Positions 1 through 10,615 of a stretch of DNA of 64,000 bases are shown here, piece after piece (positions within the stretch are counted from its first letter, which is position 1; every line of letters begins with the position of its first letter). The notes below the pieces were generated by a model. The model searched no databases, had not been told where the DNA came from, and saw only the letters and a program-made list of their open reading frames with translations. A program made the translations under genes and the position numbers. The DNA comes from Gammaproteobacteria bacterium (GTDB taxonomy: Bacteria; Pseudomonadota; Gammaproteobacteria; Arenicellales; Arenicellaceae): the NCBI GenBank assembly GCA_017854775.1, contig JAFMHC010000003.1, positions 1 through 64,000 on the forward strand. Direction: 5' to 3'.

Positions 1-89
1 CCATTTAAGTATTAACAATTTCCCACCTTAAGGCTTGTGTCTATAGGGTTAATTATTATGTGTTGATAACGATAATGGGAGTTGGGCGA

Positions 90-731
90 ATGGCAACATC
101 AACACGCAATTTCGCTTTCGCGCTGATTGCCGCGTTGTGTTTGCATGGTTTGTTGTTAGCCCAGAACTTAGCGTTTAGGCAGATTGAGCAAAGACAGAGA
201 AGCCCGCTAAAAGTAACCATGCTTAAGCCGCAAATAGACCAGCCAGAGCCTGAACTTAAATCACCAGTATCACAGCAAACCGGCGAGGCTAGACAACTTG
301 CTGTTAACGCTGTTGTGCCACCAATTACATTCGATCAAGTGATTGTTACTAAGCCGTCGATCGATAATGATGTGTCAACAATTGTTATTCAAACATCCCC
401 GCAAAGCACCTCGTTCAAACGTTGGTTAAGCTCTGAAACAGAGACTTATACTCACCAAAACCCAAGCTCAATTGCTGATTTTGATACCACCTTTGAAGAG
501 CCAAAACGGTATCAGTCACCTACCGAACTATCACCATACAACCCCAAATCTACCCCGCGAGGGAGTACCACATTTGTCACGGAGCAAAAAGGGAAAAGAA
601 CCTGCATGGTGAAAAATATTAACCTGCTTGATATTTCGGCTGGTCCTAGCTTCGTAGCTAAAGATTGTACTCCAGAGAAAAAATTCGATCTAAAGCTCAA
701 CCGAGCAAATAATGGATGGTCTCAGAGATAG
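90..731 (+). CDS. hypothetical protein with N-terminal membrane anchor
   Basis: ORF 60..731; ATG at 90 preceded by GGGAG; hydrophobic N-terminus (FAFALIAALCLHGLLLA) followed by a Pro/Ser/Thr-rich region. Confidence 0.6.
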   Translation: MATSTRNFAFALIAALCLHGLLLAQNLAFRQIEQRQRSPLKVTMLKPQIDQPEPELKSPVSQQTGEARQLAVNAVVPPITFDQVIVTKPSIDNDVSTIVIQTSPQSTSFKRWLSSETETYTHQNPSSIADFDTTFEEPKRYQSPTELSPYNPKSTPRGSTTFVTEQKGKRTCMVKNINLLDISAGPSFVAKDCTPEKKFDLKLNRANNGWSQR

Positions 732-1032
732 TTTGAGCTCCAACACTATCTATATTTTAATCAAGTTAGTAGACGCTGCGGTGATATTCAGGTTTGAGCT
801 GCCCATTTTTAATAGACGTTGGAATATATGTTTGGTGAATCTTTGTTATTTGCCGACTACTGGACAAATGGTCTGGTATCGCAACTAGAACTTTGATACA
901 AAGTAGTTATTGTTTTTAGGAATATCACTAATAACTGGCGTTTATACCTTGAGCTATGACTTGGCACTTCATTAGTCTGTGATTAACCGTCACCCTTTTT
1001 CTCTCTAATTTTAACCATTGATACTATTTACT

Positions 1033-1371
1033 ATGACTAGGCCATTAGAAACCTATTTTAAAGAGGGATGTTTTATTGAAGAGTGGCACAACCTTGCCGA
1101 CGACGATAATTGTTCAGTCGCACGAGTTCGAGTTGAGGTTGGAAAAACTACCAAGCTTCATTCACTCAAGCAGACCACAGAACGGTATGTGATGTTGTCT
1201 GGAACGGCGTTGGTAACAGTCGGCAATATAGACAGACAAGTAAGCGAAGGTGATGTTGTGGTTATCAACCCTGATGAGCCTCAGAAAATACAAAATCAAA
1301 GCCAAGAAGATTTAATCTTTTTGGCAATCTGTACCCCACGATTTTTAGTGGAAAACTATCGAGAGCTTTAA
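1033..1371 (+). CDS. cupin-domain protein (mannose-6-phosphate isomerase type II-like cupin)
   Basis: Motifs ERYVMLSGTALVTVGN and EGDVVVINPDEPQKIQNQSQEDLIFLAICTPRF. Confidence 0.8.
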   Translation: MTRPLETYFKEGCFIEEWHNLADDDNCSVARVRVEVGKTTKLHSLKQTTERYVMLSGTALVTVGNIDRQVSEGDVVVINPDEPQKIQNQSQEDLIFLAICTPRFLVENYREL

Positions 1372-1481
1372 ATCTCGTTGATAGCTAATAAGAGGGTGTG
1401 GCCGAACAGGAAGCTCAATGGCTAAAAATACTCCAAACGATGAATAAGTTTAAATTTTTTATAACCCCAAAGGATACAACG

Positions 1482-2408
1482 ATGAAATACTCATTACCAA
1501 AGCTAAGCATATTATTGTTAAGCGCTTCAATACTGCTTGTAGGTGCATCAGCGCAAGCAAGTTATACCAAAACTAAATACCCTATTGTTCTTGTACACGG
1601 CTTTTCTGGCTTTAATAACGTCGGTGGTTTGATCGGGTATTTTCATACAATACCTTATAACTTACGTCGTTCAGGAGCTAAGGTTTATACCCCATCAGTG
1701 TCGGCATTTAACTCATCCGAAGCGCGTGGTCAGCAGCTTGCTAACTATTTGATGACTTTGCCAGAGAGCAAGTTTAATCTAATTGGTCATAGTCAAGGTT
1801 CACCGACGTCACGAGTCGCCGCTTCTTTAGTTCCGCACAAAGTTGCATCAGTTACGTCGGTAAATGGCGTTAACGGAGGCTCAAAGGTAGCTGACATGTT
1901 ATTGGGTATTGTTCCTAGTGGCGTCGGTCAGAATGTCGTTGCCAGCATTTTAAACGCTGCCGGTGGCCTAATTAACTTTTTCTCTGGTAGTAACAACCCT
2001 CAGGATGCATTAGCCAGCGCAAATGCGCTAAGCACACAAGGCACCATGCAACTAAATCAGGCGCTCGGCAACAAAGGCATTAGCAGTAATAACTGTAGCT
2101 CTATATCTGAAAACGTAAATATTAATGGATACAATATCAAGATGTTTTCTTGGTCAGGCGACCGAGTTCTTACTAACATTTTCGACCTTACGGATGGTTT
2201 TTTAGGCGTTACATCGCTAGCATTTGGGTTTGAGCAAAACGATGGTTTAGTAGGCACCTGTTCATCTAAGCTCGGAAGTGTAATTAGCACCCGCTATAAA
2301 ACTAACCATGTAGACGCGATTAACCATTTGTTTGGAGTGCGCGGTTGGACTAACCCTGTATCTCTTTATCGTTCTCAAGCAAATCGTTTAAAGAATAAGA
2401 ATCTCTAA
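1482..2408 (+). CDS. secreted triacylglycerol lipase (Pseudomonas family I-like)
   Basis: Signal peptide, YPIVLVHGFSGF oxyanion region, GHSQG nucleophile elbow; followed directly by a lipase foldase gene. Confidence 0.88.
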   Translation: MKYSLPKLSILLLSASILLVGASAQASYTKTKYPIVLVHGFSGFNNVGGLIGYFHTIPYNLRRSGAKVYTPSVSAFNSSEARGQQLANYLMTLPESKFNLIGHSQGSPTSRVAASLVPHKVASVTSVNGVNGGSKVADMLLGIVPSGVGQNVVASILNAAGGLINFFSGSNNPQDALASANALSTQGTMQLNQALGNKGISSNNCSSISENVNINGYNIKMFSWSGDRVLTNIFDLTDGFLGVTSLAFGFEQNDGLVGTCSSKLGSVISTRYKTNHVDAINHLFGVRGWTNPVSLYRSQANRLKNKNL

Positions 2409-2410
2409 GC

Positions 2411-3496
2411 ATGATTCAGAATAAGCAGCGCCAAGTTATCTTGGCGTCGTTGTTATTAACAGTGCTGGCTTTGTTGGCACTGTTTCTTTTTTTGGCTAGT
2501 TATGAGCGAGTAAGCCTAAAAGAGTCTGAAACGTCGACGACACTCAGCCCGGTTTTGGCTCAAAACAGCCAGTTGACCGATACATCAGATCAGACAATAG
2601 AACAATCTTCAGAGATTATATCAACACCGGGCGAACACGATCAGCTTGTTATCTCTGAGGCTTTAAACGGCACAAGTATTGATGGCGCACTTAGAGCCGA
2701 CGCTAATGGAAACCTAATATTAGAGCTAGGCGTAAGAGACTTCTTTGATTACTTTTTAAGTATCGCTGATGACGTTGGCCCTCAGCAGGCAATCGCTGAA
2801 ATCGAACGATACGCGTTAAGTTACTTGCCAGAACCGGCTAGCCTACAAGCGGTTGAATTATTGGCGAAGTACTTACGCTACAAACAAGGTGAATATCAAA
2901 TTCAACAAACACCTATAACGCAAGAAACCTTAAATGATAGTGACGCATTGCAACTCTTAAGGACAAGTTTTGATCAGTTGAAGCAAGAGCGTCAAGCTCT
3001 GTTCAATCCAACGGAAGATCAAGCCTTGTTTGGTTTAGAAGATACTTATGCAAATCACACCCTATCAAGTCTTGAGTTGATGGCTGACCAAGACACAACT
3101 GATGAACAAAAACGAGAGCGACTGCTTGTTCTGGAGTCACAGTTACCAAACGACGTATCGGCAAGTTTTGCAGAAACGAGAGATAATCGCGAATTTCAGC
3201 AGAATATTGAAGCTGAAATTGGCTCAAAAAAGGACGACGCAGAAGTTTATGAGACGCTTCGTTCACAAGGAGTAGAACAACAACAAATAGACTCTATTAT
3301 CGCCAGACGTCAACAACAGCGTCAGTTCGATGGTACTTACCTTCGCTACCAAGTTAAAAAAAACAGCCTAAGTCAGGACGGTTTAGAGCCGGGAACAAGT
3401 GCCTACCAAGCGCGCGTAAATGCCCTGCAAAATCAATTCTTCTCTAACCCTGAAGACCGAACTCAGGCAGCACTAAGGGATTTAAGACAAGATTAA
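2411..3496 (+). CDS. lipase secretion chaperone (foldase, LifO family)
   Basis: N-terminal TM anchor and RxxFDYFLS-like motif (ELGVRDFFDYFLS), steric chaperone helical region; 2 bp after the lipase. Confidence 0.87.
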   Translation: MIQNKQRQVILASLLLTVLALLALFLFLASYERVSLKESETSTTLSPVLAQNSQLTDTSDQTIEQSSEIISTPGEHDQLVISEALNGTSIDGALRADANGNLILELGVRDFFDYFLSIADDVGPQQAIAEIERYALSYLPEPASLQAVELLAKYLRYKQGEYQIQQTPITQETLNDSDALQLLRTSFDQLKQERQALFNPTEDQALFGLEDTYANHTLSSLELMADQDTTDEQKRERLLVLESQLPNDVSASFAETRDNREFQQNIEAEIGSKKDDAEVYETLRSQGVEQQQIDSIIARRQQQRQFDGTYLRYQVKKNSLSQDGLEPGTSAYQARVNALQNQFFSNPEDRTQAALRDLRQD

Positions 3497-3621
3497 GTCA
3501 TAAAAACTTACCTTTACAATTAGTCACTCGCGTAGCAAAGCGTTAAAATCAGCGTCATATAGAATCGGTACAGTTGATTGGCCGGTGTAAAATAAGTTGG
3601 TGTAAGTGGGTTTTAACTCGT

Positions 3622-5502
3622 ATGTTTCATTCAGAATCTTTTGACGTCATTGTAATTGGTGGTGGCCACGCGGGCACCGAAGCAGCGCTTGCTTCGGCAC
3701 GCACGGGTGCGCGCACATTGTTGCTTACTCACAATATTGAAACAATTGGCCAAATGTCATGCAACCCTGCAATTGGGGGAATCGGCAAAGGTCACATCGT
3801 TAAAGAGATAGATGCAATGGGTGGCGTGATGGCTGAGGCCGCTGATAAAGGCGGTATACAATTTCGCACCTTAAACGCCCGCAAAGGTCCGGCGGTGAGA
3901 GCAACGCGGGCGCAGGCCGACCGTGTTTTATATAAGGCCGCAGTACGTGAAGTTGTCGAAAACCAAGAAAACCTATCATTATTTCAGCAATCGGCTGACG
4001 ACCTGATTATAGAGAACGGCCGAGTTACTGGCGTGGTTACGCAAATGGGTTTGAAGTTCAAAGCCAAGACCGTGGTTCTAACCACTGGAACTTTTTTGGG
4101 TGGCATAATTCATATTGGTATGGAGAATTTTCAAGGTGGCCGTGCTGGTGACCCGCCGTCTAACGCGCTAGCTGCGCGTTTGCGTGAAATGCCATTTACC
4201 TTTGGTCGCTTAAAAACAGGCACGCCTGCTAGGCTAGATGCGCGAACCATTGATTTTTCTAAACTAGAAAATCAACCAGGTGATACACCCTGCCCGGTGT
4301 TTTCGTTCCTAGGTGATGTGTCACAACACCCGCAACAAGTGAACTGTTACATAACCCACACCAATAAAAATACACACGATATTATTCGAACAGGTTTAGA
4401 TCGCTCACCTTTATACGCGGGGGTAATAGAAGGCGTGGGGCCACGTTATTGCCCGTCAATTGAGGATAAAATCGTACGCTTCGCCGATAAAGATTCACAC
4501 CAAATTTTTGTCGAACCTGAAGGTTTAAAAACACATGAAGTGTATCCGAATGGTATTTCCACCTCACTACCCTATGACATCCAGTTCAATTTTATACGTT
4601 CGATCGTGGGCTTTGAAAACGCCCAAATCGTACGTCCAGGCTATGCCATCGAATATGATTTCTTCGACCCGCGAGGCTTAAAACCTACGCTAGAAACAAA
4701 ATACGTAGACGGCTTGTTTTTCGCCGGCCAAATAAATGGCACAACTGGCTATGAAGAGGCTGGCGGGCAAGGGTTGTTAGCGGGCTTAAACGCAGCGCGT
4801 CAATCGAGAGATCAAGAAGGTTGGTATCCAACACGAGACCAAGCCTATATTGGTGTGTTGGTTGACGATTTAATCACCATGGGCACCAAAGAGCCCTATC
4901 GCATGTTTACCTCAAGAGCTGAGTATCGGCTCATTTTGAGAGAAGATAATGCCGATCTACGCTTGACTGAAAAAGCACGAGATCTTGGTCTTGTCGATGA
5001 TGTTCGCTGGGCTGCTTTTTGCCAGAAACGCGAATCGATTGATAGTGAAAAGCAAAGAATGAACAATACTTGGGTGCGCCCCGAGACGGTCTCAGATGAA
5101 ATTGCTCGAGACATCATTGGTGACACGCTAAAGAAAGAAGCTAATCTGATGCAATTATTGCGCCGCCCAGAAGTAACGTATCAGCGTTTGATGACCTTAC
5201 CAGGTGCAGGCGAAGCGGTAAGCGACCCGAAAGTGGCCGAGCAGCTTGAGATTCAAGCTAAGTATCATGGCTACATAGAACGCCAGTATGCAGAGGTTGA
5301 AAAACAAAAAAATAATGAGACTAGCGCCCTTAGCGTTACTATGGATTATTCATTAGTTAACGGTCTTTCGAATGAAGTAGCGCAAAAACTAAATGAACAT
5401 AAGCCAACTACCATAGGACAAGCGTCGAGAATATCTGGCATCACTCCAGCCGCCGTTTCCTTGTTGCTTGTGTATTTAAAAAAGCGAGGCAAAGCGGCTT
5501 AA
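3622..5502 (+). CDS. mnmG: tRNA uridine-5-carboxymethylaminomethyl(34) synthesis enzyme MnmG
   Basis: [54 protein letters not shown]; full length. Confidence 0.97.
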   Translation: MFHSESFDVIVIGGGHAGTEAALASARTGARTLLLTHNIETIGQMSCNPAIGGIGKGHIVKEIDAMGGVMAEAADKGGIQFRTLNARKGPAVRATRAQADRVLYKAAVREVVENQENLSLFQQSADDLIIENGRVTGVVTQMGLKFKAKTVVLTTGTFLGGIIHIGMENFQGGRAGDPPSNALAARLREMPFTFGRLKTGTPARLDARTIDFSKLENQPGDTPCPVFSFLGDVSQHPQQVNCYITHTNKNTHDIIRTGLDRSPLYAGVIEGVGPRYCPSIEDKIVRFADKDSHQIFVEPEGLKTHEVYPNGISTSLPYDIQFNFIRSIVGFENAQIVRPGYAIEYDFFDPRGLKPTLETKYVDGLFFAGQINGTTGYEEAGGQGLLAGLNAARQSRDQEGWYPTRDQAYIGVLVDDLITMGTKEPYRMFTSRAEYRLILREDNADLRLTEKARDLGLVDDVRWAAFCQKRESIDSEKQRMNNTWVRPETVSDEIARDIIGDTLKKEANLMQLLRRPEVTYQRLMTLPGAGEAVSDPKVAEQLEIQAKYHGYIERQYAEVEKQKNNETSALSVTMDYSLVNGLSNEVAQKLNEHKPTTIGQASRISGITPAAVSLLLVYLKKRGKAA

Positions 5503-5672
5503 CCAACAAAGATTAAGCCAATTATCGCCATTAGTAAAAAATGGCGAATTAATGGCCTTTTCAAAAGCCGTTCGTTTAAGGTTTCGCTTAGTAACCCGCA
5601 TCCCCTATAATCATTGACCGAGTTACACTTATGCCTGCGGCTAAAACCAGGCATAAAACACATGGCATCGCA

Positions 5673-6326
5673 ATGAATGATACAAGTACCGCGACTCAAG
5701 AAATGCTCGCCGAGCGCATAAAGCAAGGAATGGATTCACTCGACGTCTCTTATGGTGACGAAGCGATTAAAAAACTAGTAGCCTATATGGAGCTACTCGC
5801 TGAGTGGAATAAAACTCACAACCTAACTTCTGTCGATGATTTGGAAGAGATGCTCAGCATTCATATTTTCGACAGTGCTAGTATTAAGCCATACATGAAA
5901 GGCGCGAGCTTGTTGGATGTTGGCAGTGGCGCTGGGTTGCCGGGTATGATTCTGGCTATTTTATCACCAGCATTACAAGTCACCTCGGTCGAATCGAGAA
6001 ACAAGAAAGCACAATTTCAAATGTTCGCTGCCAACAAGCTGCGACTAAAGAATTTCAAGGTTGAAAACGTGCGAATCGAAGATTTTGAACCAAAAGAAAA
6101 ATTTTCTATGGTCACCTCTCGAGCATTCTCTAGTATTGAAGATTTCGTTAACGGCTCAAAGCAGACGATTGCTCAAAATGGTCGTTGGCTAGCCATGAAG
6201 GGCTTAGTTCCAAAGGAAGAATTGAAAGTTCTCAAGAAGATGAACCTAAAGTTTGATACCTTTGCACTTAAGGTTCCAGAACTTGATGCACAGCGCAACC
6301 TAGTTGTTATATGCGCGCCCAAGTAA
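5673..6326 (+). CDS. rsmG: 16S rRNA (guanine(527)-N7)-methyltransferase RsmG
   Basis: WNKTHNLTS, LLDVGSGAGLPGMILAI, VTSRAFSS; downstream of mnmG. Confidence 0.96.
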   Translation: MNDTSTATQEMLAERIKQGMDSLDVSYGDEAIKKLVAYMELLAEWNKTHNLTSVDDLEEMLSIHIFDSASIKPYMKGASLLDVGSGAGLPGMILAILSPALQVTSVESRNKKAQFQMFAANKLRLKNFKVENVRIEDFEPKEKFSMVTSRAFSSIEDFVNGSKQTIAQNGRWLAMKGLVPKEELKVLKKMNLKFDTFALKVPELDAQRNLVVICAPK

Positions 6327-6389
6327 AAGAGCTTCAATAATACAACAAAATCAAAGCTCGACGGCTAAACGCTCGTCATGATAAATACT

Positions 6390-7184
6390 ATGGCCAAAGT
6401 AATTTCAGTAACAAACCAGAAAGGTGGCGTTGGTAAAACCACGAGTAGTATTAACTTATCGGCGGCACTTGTTTTACGGGAAAAACGAATCTTGCTGCTC
6501 GATATGGACCCACAAGGTAACGCCAGCGTGGGGTTGGGAGTTGATACCGACGAATTAGATGTGACCATCTATGATGTATTGTTAAACGAAACCAGCGCCA
6601 AAGAGGCCATCGTAAAAACCGACAGTGGCGTTGATGTTATGACCGCTAATGGTGATTTGGCTGGTGCGCAAGTTGAGTTACTAAATGAAATCGGCCGAGA
6701 GCTTCGCTTGAAGAAAGCCCTCGCCGCAGTCCAAGATGATTATGACTATATTTTCATCGATTGTCCGCCAGCACTCAATGTGCTTACGGTAAACGCATTG
6801 GTGGCATCAAACTCGGTGATGATCCCGATGCAATGTGAGTATTTCGCGTTAGAAGGTCTGAGCGCTTTGGTGTCAACTATCCGCGCGATTCGAGAAACGC
6901 TTAATCCGACGCTTAAGATTGAAGGGTTGTTGCGAACCATGTTCGACAAGCGTAATAGTCTTTCGGGCGAAGTAAGTAAGCAATTGCAAAATCACTTTGG
7001 CGACAAGGTTTACCAAACAGTGATCCCGCGTAATATTCGTTTAGCGGAAGCACCAAGCTATGGTGAGTCGGCAATCAGCTATGCACCAAACTCCAAAGGA
7101 GCTAGGTCTTACATAAATCTGGCCGACGAAATACTCGCGATCGCCGCACGAAAAGCTGATAAAGCAACGTCAGTGACTGCCTAG
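6390..7184 (+). CDS. parA: chromosome partitioning ATPase ParA/Soj
   Basis: NQKGGVGKTTSSINLSAAL deviant Walker A, LLLDMDPQGNAS, FIDCPPAL. Confidence 0.96.
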   Translation: MAKVISVTNQKGGVGKTTSSINLSAALVLREKRILLLDMDPQGNASVGLGVDTDELDVTIYDVLLNETSAKEAIVKTDSGVDVMTANGDLAGAQVELLNEIGRELRLKKALAAVQDDYDYIFIDCPPALNVLTVNALVASNSVMIPMQCEYFALEGLSALVSTIRAIRETLNPTLKIEGLLRTMFDKRNSLSGEVSKQLQNHFGDKVYQTVIPRNIRLAEAPSYGESAISYAPNSKGARSYINLADEILAIAARKADKATSVTA

Positions 7185-7251
7185 AGCTTGTAGTAAGCTT
7201 AGAGCTTGCGGTGAGTTTAGAGCTAATCTAACAGCACAGAGTTAAATAGTT

Positions 7252-8130
7252 ATGAGCACGAAAAAGAAAAAACGTTTAGGCCGAGGCTTAGAAGCCCTAC
7301 TCGGTAGCAGTGTCGTTGAGTCACAAGCAAGCACAGACGCCACATCGACGACGCCCAAAGAGGCTCTGCCCAACACACTGCCGATCGAAAAAATGCAGCC
7401 CGGTGAATATCAACCTAGAACTAATATGGACCAAGCATCATTGGAAGAGCTGGCCGCCTCTATCCGTTCGCAAGGTATTATTCAACCAATTCTGGTGCGT
7501 CCTATCGCTGGCGAAAAGTACGAAATTATAGCTGGCGAGCGACGCTGGCGAGCGGCGCAAATTGCACAGCTACATGAAGTTCCTGTGCTGATTAGAAATA
7601 TCCCCGATGAAGCTACCTTGGCTGTAGCGTTGATTGAAAACATTCAGCGCGAAAATTTAAACCCGGTAGAAGAAGCAGCAGGCTTAAAGCGTTTAATGGA
7701 TGAGTTTGGGCTAACTCACGAAGAAATGGCAAGAAGCGTCGGGCGTTCAAGAACCGCGGTAACTAACCTACTTCGTCTGTTGAGCCTGAGCTCCGGTGCG
7801 AGACAGTTGTTAGAGCAAGGCAAAATTGAAATGGGCCACGCGAGAGCAATTTTAGGACTTGCAATAGAACACCAAGATACCGTTGCTCTCGAAGTCTATG
7901 CTAAAAAGTTGTCGGTAAGACAAACTGAGGCGCTAGTGCGCGCCTATGCGAGCCCTCAAAAGAATACGTCACAGCCGGTAAAAAGTGCTGACATTAGACA
8001 CTTAGAAGAAACCTTGGCAGAGAAGCTGGGTACCAAAGTATCTCTGCAAGATAACAATGGCAAAGGTAAATTAGTGATTGAATATTCAAGCCTGGATACA
8101 TTGGATGGCATTCTTGCGCATATAAGATAA
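7252..8130 (+). CDS. parB: chromosome partitioning protein ParB/Spo0J
   Basis: KRLGRGLEALLG, QPRTNMDQASLEELAASIRSQGIIQPILVR, GERRWRAAQIA. Confidence 0.96.
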   Translation: MSTKKKKRLGRGLEALLGSSVVESQASTDATSTTPKEALPNTLPIEKMQPGEYQPRTNMDQASLEELAASIRSQGIIQPILVRPIAGEKYEIIAGERRWRAAQIAQLHEVPVLIRNIPDEATLAVALIENIQRENLNPVEEAAGLKRLMDEFGLTHEEMARSVGRSRTAVTNLLRLLSLSSGARQLLEQGKIEMGHARAILGLAIEHQDTVALEVYAKKLSVRQTEALVRAYASPQKNTSQPVKSADIRHLEETLAEKLGTKVSLQDNNGKGKLVIEYSSLDTLDGILAHIR

Positions 8131-8185
8131 GGCATAGGTTTAGAGTAAAAAGACGTTTGTTGGCTCTGCGAATCGTGATTAAAAC

Positions 8186-8614
8186 ATGAACCTCGACTAT
8201 CTAAAAATCGCCGGTGCGCTTAGTTTTTTTGTATCGCTAATGCATCTGGCTATTATCGTTGGTGGTGCCTCGTGGTACCGCTTTTTTGGTGCAGGTGAGG
8301 CGATGGCTCTCATGGCCGAACAAGGCTTGTTACAGCCAACAATAATTACCCTTTGTATCTCTGCTCTACTTGCCGTTTTCGGCGCGTACGCATGGTCTGG
8401 CGCAGGCATGTTTTTCGAGCTCCCATTACTTAAACCGGTTCTTGTATTAATTACGTTAGTGTATTTGTTGCGCGGCGTGATTGGTTTGTTTGCACCATTT
8501 ATATCAACTCATCCTCAAGTTACACAGAATAGTGTCAGTTTCTGGATTTACAGTTCAGTTATATGTTTGTTTTTTGGATTGATTCACCTCAAGGGTCTTA
8601 TCGATAAATGGTAA
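8186..8614 (+). CDS. small integral membrane protein
   Basis: 142 aa with about four hydrophobic segments. Confidence 0.7.
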   Translation: MNLDYLKIAGALSFFVSLMHLAIIVGGASWYRFFGAGEAMALMAEQGLLQPTIITLCISALLAVFGAYAWSGAGMFFELPLLKPVLVLITLVYLLRGVIGLFAPFISTHPQVTQNSVSFWIYSSVICLFFGLIHLKGLIDKW

Positions 8615-8993
8615 GCAGATGAGACCTCAGCATATTTTATTGTTGATATTGTCGGTGAAATTAGTAATAAATAGATGGGTGATGATCCCTTAACAGTCAA
8701 TATTTATGCTCGCCAGTTATATTTTCCGATGATGGCTCGAGCAATAATTTTTAGCAAATATTGTCGAAAAGTTGAAAAATGCTTTGTCAGACAAGGTTTT
8801 TGCCTTTATTTAGCAAAATTTTTTATGTTAATGCGCATTTAGTTATTGTTTTCATGTACATAACACAGGTATGGTACTGTTCTGTCGCTTAATTGAGTTT
8901 TAGTAAAAAACGGATTGAGTCAGATTTATATATATCTAAACTGGTGAACTTAGATATTGTTTAATTTTTTCACCGACAAAACGAGTAAAGAAA

Positions 8994-9200
8994 ATGAGTA
9001 AAGGCACAGTTAAGTGGTTTAATGCAGATAAAGGTTTCGGTTTTATTACACCAGAAGATGGCGGCAAAGACCTTTTTGTCCATCATTCTGAGATCCAAAG
9101 TGGCGGCGGTTACGCAACTTTAGACGACGGCCAAGCCGTTGAATTTGAAGTTGGCGAAGGCCAAAAAGGCCCTTGCGCGAACAAAGTTGTTCCGTTATAG
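8994..9200 (+). CDS. CspA-family cold-shock protein
   Basis: [32 protein letters not shown] with RNP1 and RNP2 motifs. Confidence 0.97.
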   Translation: MSKGTVKWFNADKGFGFITPEDGGKDLFVHHSEIQSGGGYATLDDGQAVEFEVGEGQKGPCANKVVPL

Positions 9201-9263
9201 CCTGACCTAGTCTGTAATAGTGGACAGCAGATTTTTCTGTTGTCCATTTACAAATTGGCGCAA

Positions 9264-9614
9264 ATGCAAAAATTTGGTTTACAAAGAAAAAGCTCCTCTC
9301 AATACCGCGCGATAGAGCTCGAAGTAGTAAAAGAACAAGCCTCAGCACTTGGCAGAGCAGGAAGAAAGTTAAGACTTTCTTTAGAGTGTTATCAAAAGAA
9401 TCAAGGACCCGGTTCGACTTTAGACGCATCAAATACTCTAGAAGCATCTAACACTTCAGATATCACCAACATTTTAGAAATTACCAACAACGTATGGGAG
9501 CTAATGCTCCAACGAGAGCTTCTCGGATTTACCGAAAGTAATTTGCAATGGGTGTTATCCAATTACGTTATTCCACAGCCTGCCTTGGATCGTCTGGGTT
9601 TGCATAACTGTTAA
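9264..9614 (+). CDS. hypothetical protein
   Basis: ORF with ATG at 9264, about 116 aa; no recognised domain. Confidence 0.5.
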   Translation: MQKFGLQRKSSSQYRAIELEVVKEQASALGRAGRKLRLSLECYQKNQGPGSTLDASNTLEASNTSDITNILEITNNVWELMLQRELLGFTESNLQWVLSNYVIPQPALDRLGLHNC

Positions 9615-9715
9615 TTTCGCTCGGTTAAACTCAAGTTGTCGACGCTTATTCTGCCGAAGCTCAAGCCTCGGGAAATTTCGACAATTAACTATTAGATTAT
9701 TAACTACAAGCGATT

Positions 9716-10111
9716 ATGCCAAGCAAACAAACTCAAGAGTCAGTTAACGGTAGTTTCGATGTGATAATGGAGCCACAACAAGACAGCGATGCTCCTGTAG
9801 GGCGCATGCTAATTAAAAAGCAATACACTGGTGGCTTGAGCGGCAGTGGAATTGGTCAAATGCTGAGTAAGCGAACTGAAAGCGGCACAGCTGTTTATCT
9901 TGCAATCGAAGAATTTGAGGGTAGCCTTGACGGGAAGGTGGGTTCGTTCACCTTGGTGCACAACGGCATTATGTCAGCTGAGGCTCAAAGTTTAGAGGTT
10001 AAAATTCTTCAAGGTTCAGGCAATGGTGAGCTAGAAAATATTTCAGGCTCAATGGAAATTAGTCAAGCGGATGGTGGTCATCAGTATACGTTTTCGTACC
10101 AGCTAAGATGA
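9716..10111 (+). CDS. DUF3224-like protein
   Basis: 131 aa, GSFDVIMEPQQ...MLIKKQYTGGLSGSGIGQML...GKVGSFTLVHNG. Confidence 0.75.
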   Translation: MPSKQTQESVNGSFDVIMEPQQDSDAPVGRMLIKKQYTGGLSGSGIGQMLSKRTESGTAVYLAIEEFEGSLDGKVGSFTLVHNGIMSAEAQSLEVKILQGSGNGELENISGSMEISQADGGHQYTFSYQLR

Positions 10112-10578
10112 AGTATGCGATCCTGGTAGTGTTGCTTAGCATCACTTTAGGCTTCGCTGGCGAAACAAGTAGCGAGGGCTCGTTAAACAAACAAGCGTGG
10201 GCCAAAGACTATTTCTCTATGTGGGTTAAGACCCAACAGCCAACTGCGACCGAGGATGATATTGAGCGCTATCTAGCATTGCTAGTCGACGATGTTGGGC
10301 ACCAACATCTGCCGTATGACCCAGATGCAACTCGCTCAGCAGATGGGAAAAAGAACCTAACTAAAGGCATGATGTATTACCTAGGGGCACACACTGAATA
10401 TGCTGCGACCCTTAATAACATTACGCACGGATTCAACGTCGTGGTTATCAAATATCGGACAGTCTCAGTCGGTGTTCATCCGCAAACCGGAGAATTAATC
10501 GAACAACGCTATGACACTATTGAGGTGTTAGAGTTGGAGGGCGATAAAGTAGCTGTAATTCGCAAATATAGTGAATGA
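10108..10578 (+). CDS. secreted NTF2/SnoaL-like protein
   Basis: Signal peptide; ATGA overlap with the upstream gene; SnoaL-like pattern. Confidence 0.65.
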   Translation: MKYAILVVLLSITLGFAGETSSEGSLNKQAWAKDYFSMWVKTQQPTATEDDIERYLALLVDDVGHQHLPYDPDATRSADGKKNLTKGMMYYLGAHTEYAATLNNITHGFNVVVIKYRTVSVGVHPQTGELIEQRYDTIEVLELEGDKVAVIRKYSE

Positions 10579-10615
10579 TTTGAAAGTTAAATCACCGGAA
10601 AGCTAAGGTGTTGAT

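Noticed and set aside
1381-1420. Segment resembling a tRNA 5' end (gagggtgtggccgaacagg)
   Set aside because: No cloverleaf or TpsiC arm can be completed.
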